Source of the DNA: Tetmemena sp. SeJ-2015
Lineage: Eukaryota; Ciliophora; Spirotrichea; Sporadotrichida; Oxytrichidae
NCBI GenBank assembly: GCA_027382625.1
Contig: JAJKFJ010025122.1
Location: forward strand, 1 to 10,251
DNA length: 10,251 nucleotides
Direction: 5' to 3'
Shown: one piece after another, positions 7,238 to 10,251 of the stretch
How positions within the stretch are numbered: the stretch's first letter is position 1
Layout of the letters: the number at the start of each line of letters is the position of its first letter
Position numbers and translations under genes: made by a program
Notes under the pieces: model-generated
Database searches by the model: none
What the model saw: only the letters and a program-made list of their open reading frames with translations
What the model was told of the DNA's origin: nothing

Positions 7238-10236
7238 TCATTTTTGCATCTGTTGGAGCATTTTCTTGTGCCTTGGGATTAGGAATTAATATCCCTCGAG
7301 TGAAAGCAGCTCTGCTACTGTCTCAGCAGTTGAGAGGATTGCAAGAGATCTCTAATCAACCTCCTCTGAGTTACTGTCCATCTAAAATTACAGCAAATCC
7401 TCTACTGAAGATTCGTTACAACCTTGATCACCATCACTCTCTTATTTAAATTTGAAATTAAAAGACTTTTAAATTATTAAATTGCATTTTAAACATCTCT
7501 TTGCTCTTCTACTTGGCCATATCCTACAAATGAATATCTCCTACCTGAATCATATACACATCAAATACATCCTCCATCCCAGAAATACTAAACATTATCT
7601 CGAACACTGACTCATCAATCACCCACCCACCATCTAAAATGATCTTCATCAGTTCTTTAAGAATTAAATATAAGCTAAGTTCTAGAAGTCTAATTTCCTC
7701 AGGTTATATATCTTAATCATTTTCATTCTTTCTCCTCGTAGCCACTTAATGGAGCATCTTTTTATAAACCTCTCTTTGGGAAGTGTTTTACTTCATTCGC
7801 TCTAGTTTCTTGTTCTCTAACTTGTCTCGCAGATTTCTTGAGGTATTCTAAAATCCATCTTCCACCTCTTTCCTGCTGGTATTTTAGAGAATACTCTTAT
7901 TCTTTAGCAAAATTAATTACCTATAATATTTTAAGTAAGCACTGAATTATTGAAAGCCTCTTCTCCATAGACCCTTTTCATGACTTCAGGAGACATTTAC
8001 CTCTTAAAATACTCTTTAAGATTATTCAAATCAATTTTATATCTTTTCACTGTTCCAAGCATCGCCCTTCCATAATGCCTGCAACTTCTCCTTGAATAAT
8101 AAAGGTCTATCTATATCCACTCTATCTAGCATCCTCACAAGCTTCTCACTCATTACCTGGTTATTAGTCTAAATCCTGTCTGTAGTGTTCAGCAATTTAG
8201 CTATTTCCAGATTTCGTTTATGAAAGCAGCTTTTAAGGTATTTGCGAAGCGCCATCATGTCCTCTCTTGCTTGAGTTTCCTTCTTCTCTTTGATGCTTTA
8301 GTTTTCCTTTTGCTTTCCCTTGCTCTCCTCTAGCTCCAACCTCTCAATTTAATGAGTGAGCTACTGCAACTGAGTATGAATAGTCTTGACTTTGCTCTTA
8401 TGCTCCTTCAAAATTATCTTCTTCCTCAGTTATTCCAACTACTAGAGTTGGTTAACACTTCGTTGCTACTAGTTTTTCAGCTGATTCCTAAACTGCCCTG
8501 GCAGCTTGAAGCTACTCCCTTGACTGTCAGGGTTTCGGGCTTATCCTCCTCCTCCTCTCATAGCATTGCCAAGAAGATAATTGTCCTCTAGTTAAGAGTA
8601 ATTGAGAGAGGTCTTTCCATCTGAAGAAGAGTCTGAGGCTCCAAGATCCATGGAACCTTGCTTTAATATCGGTCGCTTCATTTTGAAACTCTGCTTTAAT
8701 CTATGGTTCAAACCTCTATCTTTGGACGCTTATTTCCCATCTTAAAATTCTTAAAAACTTACTAAATTATATAACTTTTCTAGTTGATTTGTTGATACTA
8801 TCTAGCTCATCCAGAGGTTTATCTAGCCGTGATAGGTCGAAGTTGTTATTGGAAGAGAGAGTTTGGTGAAGTAAGGTATAAGAAGGAGTCAAATTCTGAT
8901 GAATCAGCTTCTACTGAGTATTCCTGAATTGAGAATGCGTCTGATTTTATTGTCCCTGGTTAAACGATTACCCAAAGCCGAAAATAAATGCAGTTTAAAA
9001 TAATATCATTGACTATAAGCCAGTCCTATCTCTCTTCTTGTCAATACTTTGCTTCTAGGAGCGATCCAGTGAAGCCTAATTTCTTCCCTTACTAACTTTC
9101 TCCTCCTTGTTGCCTCTTTTTCGCTGCTCTAGAAACTTCTGAATGTGGCTTCTTATAAGTCTGCCAATCTCAGTCTTGCCTATTTCTTTTCCAAATATCA
9201 GCTCCATCTCAATTAAGAAGAATTAAACATTATTTTCATAATGTTTTCTCAGCTTGACTCAGATTGTTGAAGTCAATATCGTTGATAAAATTGACTATAA
9301 GCTCATTTAGCTTATCTTCACTGTATCCCTTAACAATTTAAGATAACTTCTCATGCCAGAACTTGTGCTCCTTCTGTACTCTTTGCAAAGTTGATTGCAC
9401 TGACTGCTGCTTTGTAAGTTAGATATTGTTCTGCAGGCAGTAGGTCTCTAGAGAAACCAACCTCTTTGGAGCTTTAGAAGAAACTGAGGAGTGGAAAAAA
9501 GCTGGGTTCTAAGGGAACGAAAACTTTTGTCTCAATTTCTCCAACCGAGCTTGGGGATCCATCAATTCTTCTTCCTGTATTGAATCAGCAGCTATTGATT
9601 CTGAAAAGAGGGACTGCTGATTTTTAACATGGTTGCTAAAGTTAAATATGTCATTTGACTATGAATAGCAATAATTATAGAGTTCGGGTTTTAAGAAAGT
9701 GTAGAGAGATTTCTACTTGATATGCTTTACATTTACCTGCGGCTGGTTATTTTACTGATCTCTTAGTGAAAGTTGGAGGAGTTGTTTTTCCTAATGTGTA
9801 TATTCAAGCTGGACTTTTATTAAAACTAAGGTCGTTACTACGTGGATTAAGCTTATACTCCTGGTTGATGTGATGTCTATCTCTAATGAATTTGGAATTA
9901 AGATGAGTTAAGTAATAATATTTATAATCATTTTGCAAGTTTAGATATGCACTTTAAAAATGTAAACAATTTTTGCTATTTATTCAAAGCACTTGAAAAG
10001 CTCTGATGCTGATTCAGTAGCTATATTGAAGAGTCTCTTTAATCATAAGGAGTAAGTGTATGCAAGTGTTATGCCTTCCTATCTGATAACATTTGAGCTT
10101 TGCTTTAGTTAAAGTTATCAATGGTGGCTGATCTTTGACTTTGGATTTTAAAACCTGGCTCGCTAGTGATGGTTCCATAGTCATTCTAAGAAACAAAAGC
10201 TGTTGTAAAGTTATTGTCTCTCTCTGTGGCATTCAT
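7238..10236 (-). CDS. Large Gln-rich coiled-coil protein of unknown function, cut by at least eight IESs
   Basis: I do not recognise this protein. The proposed start is ATG 10236-10234 (MNATERDNNF), but the frame stays open to the window edge, so it may begin further out. The stop is TGA 7240-7238. With eight inserts removed plus one unresolved junction, the length is 841 or 855 residues, whole codons either way. Regions in order: a polar Gln/Ser-rich N-terminus; a helical segment with EKHKFWHEKL-like character and NLSQAEMELIFGKEIGKTEIGRLIRSHI (about 9300-9130, broken by an IES); a basic linker; a Gly-rich patch MRGGGG (about 8550); a strongly predicted coiled coil (about 8500-8270) rich in Lys, Glu and Gln; and a more globular C-terminal part with GGRWILEYLKKSARQ and ILDGGWVIDESVFEIMF. 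It could be a cytoskeletal or chromatin scaffold, but nothing shows this. No signal peptide or membrane segment remains after the inserts are removed. Confidence 0.75.
7438..7495 (-). other. IES in the unknown gene, 58 bp, pointer AAGAGA (gene strand)
   Basis: TCTCTT is at 7438-7443 and 7496-7501. Removal of a very AT-rich body joins MAKQKSKE to SDGDQGCNESSVED and avoids a TGA. Confidence 0.85.
7696..7732 (-). other. IES in the unknown gene, 37 bp, pointer GAGGA (gene strand)
   Basis: TCCTC is at 7696-7700 and 7733-7737. The upstream frame ends at a TGA just inside the insert; removal gives LSGYEE joined to IRLLELSLYL. Confidence 0.8.
7894..7957 (-). other. IES in the unknown gene, 64 bp, pointer AAGAG (gene strand)
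   Basis: CTCTT is at 7894-7898 and 7958-7962. Removal joins KRVYGEE to YSLKYQQERGGRW in the correct frame and drops an AT-rich segment. A GT-AG element of 25 bp nearby (7920-7896) would also restore the frame, but it is unusually short. Confidence 0.7.
8002..8041 (-). other. IES in the unknown gene, 40 bp, pointer AAGA (gene strand)
   Basis: TCTT is at 8002-8005 and 8042-8045, around an almost pure A/T body with a TGA in the upstream frame. Removal joins GDAWNSEK to RQMSPEVMKRV. The pointer is short, so the exact junction may differ by a few bases. Confidence 0.7.
8716..8797 (-). other. IES in the unknown gene, 82 bp, pointer AGATAG (gene strand)
   Basis: CTATCT is at 8716-8721 and 8798-8803. 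Removal shifts the frame from DKPLDELD to RGLNHRLKQSFKMKRP. The body is AT-rich and includes GTAAGT, but no AG in the right phase gives a convincing intron. Confidence 0.75.
8975..9016 (-). other. IES in the unknown gene, 42 bp, frame-neutral, pointer GGCTT (gene strand)
   Basis: AAGCC is at 8975-8979 and 9017-9021. The insert would add a hydrophobic run (MILFQTAFIF) to a basic, Gln-rich linker; removal gives DRTGFGQSFNQGQQNQ. The frame is not affected. Confidence 0.7.
9207..9246 (-). other. IES in the unknown gene, 40 bp, pointer TGAGA (gene strand)
   Basis: TCTCA is at 9207-9211 and 9247-9251. The upstream frame meets a TGA directly after the pointer; removal joins FNNLSQAE to MELIFGKEIGKTE. 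Confidence 0.85.
9747..9816 (-). other. Unresolved frame junction: candidate 70-bp IES, pointer AATAA (gene strand)
   Basis: A frame change is required between NPRSNDLSF and NNQPQVNVKHIK. TTATT at 9747-9751 and 9817-9821 allows a 70-bp IES in the correct phase. However, the body is less AT-rich than the others and codes for a plausible stretch (EKQLLQLSLRDQ). A 28-bp GT-AG intron at 9841-9814 would keep that stretch and also restore the frame. I cannot choose between them. Confidence 0.45.
9949..9988 (-). other. IES near the 5' end of the unknown gene, 40 bp, pointer AAGTGC (gene strand)
   Basis: GCACTT is at 9949-9954 and 9989-9994. Removal joins QHQSFSSA to YLNLQNDYKYYY in the correct frame and takes out an AT-rich body; otherwise the frame ends at a TGA about 9930. 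Confidence 0.85.
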
Positions 10237-10251
10237 CACTGATTAACTCTA

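Noticed and set aside
7183..7449. Plus-strand open frame of about 88 codons with a hydrophobic N-terminal half
   Set aside because: It has no ATG at its start and is antisense to the C-terminal end of the minus-strand unknown gene, which reads in frame to a proper TGA and continues through a pointer-flanked IES.
206..10236. Euplotes-type code (TGA as Cys) or standard code
   Set aside because: TAA and TAG are frequent within conserved domains where Gln fits, while TGA occurs only at gene ends or inside the inserts.

Overview
This window looks like germline (micronuclear) DNA of a hypotrich ciliate, of the Oxytricha/Stylonychia type. TAA and TAG occur constantly inside otherwise well-conserved reading frames and must encode glutamine, while TGA ends every gene. 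More importantly, every gene is cut at many points by short, mostly AT-rich inserts (21 to about 205 bp). Most start and end with the same 4-8 bp word and, when removed with one copy of that word, restore the reading frame and protein homology. That is the signature of internal eliminated sequences (IESs) with variable pointers. I found 27 such elements and candidates, plus a few GT...AG elements that are probably ordinary introns. The organism and nuclear origin are inferences from this pattern.

Layout. 1-31 (-): the first codons of a gene leaving the window. 32-205: AT-rich divergent intergenic DNA. 206-2368 (+): ORC5, the fifth subunit of the origin recognition complex. 2369-5204 (+): the coiled-coil end, MATH domain and acidic C-terminal part of a TRIM37-like protein whose RING and B-box are not in the window. 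5205-5349: short AT-rich gap between convergent genes. 5350-7056 (-): a PAK/STE20-family kinase with an N-terminal FYVE-type zinc finger and two CRIB domains. 7057-7237: AT-rich gap. 7238-10236 (-): a large, glutamine-rich, coiled-coil protein that I do not recognise; its frame stays open to the window edge.

With the inserts removed, lengths come out as whole codons: ORC5 about 577 residues, the kinase about 521, the unknown protein 841 or 855 depending on one unresolved junction. The genes are unrelated in function and do not look like an operon. The most unusual points are the density of eliminated sequences, the head-to-tail junction between ORC5 and the truncated TRIM37-like gene with no space between them (suggesting a scrambled or split germline gene), and the FYVE-CRIB-CRIB-kinase architecture. 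I see no tRNA, rRNA, CRISPR array, transposase gene or true telomere repeat.
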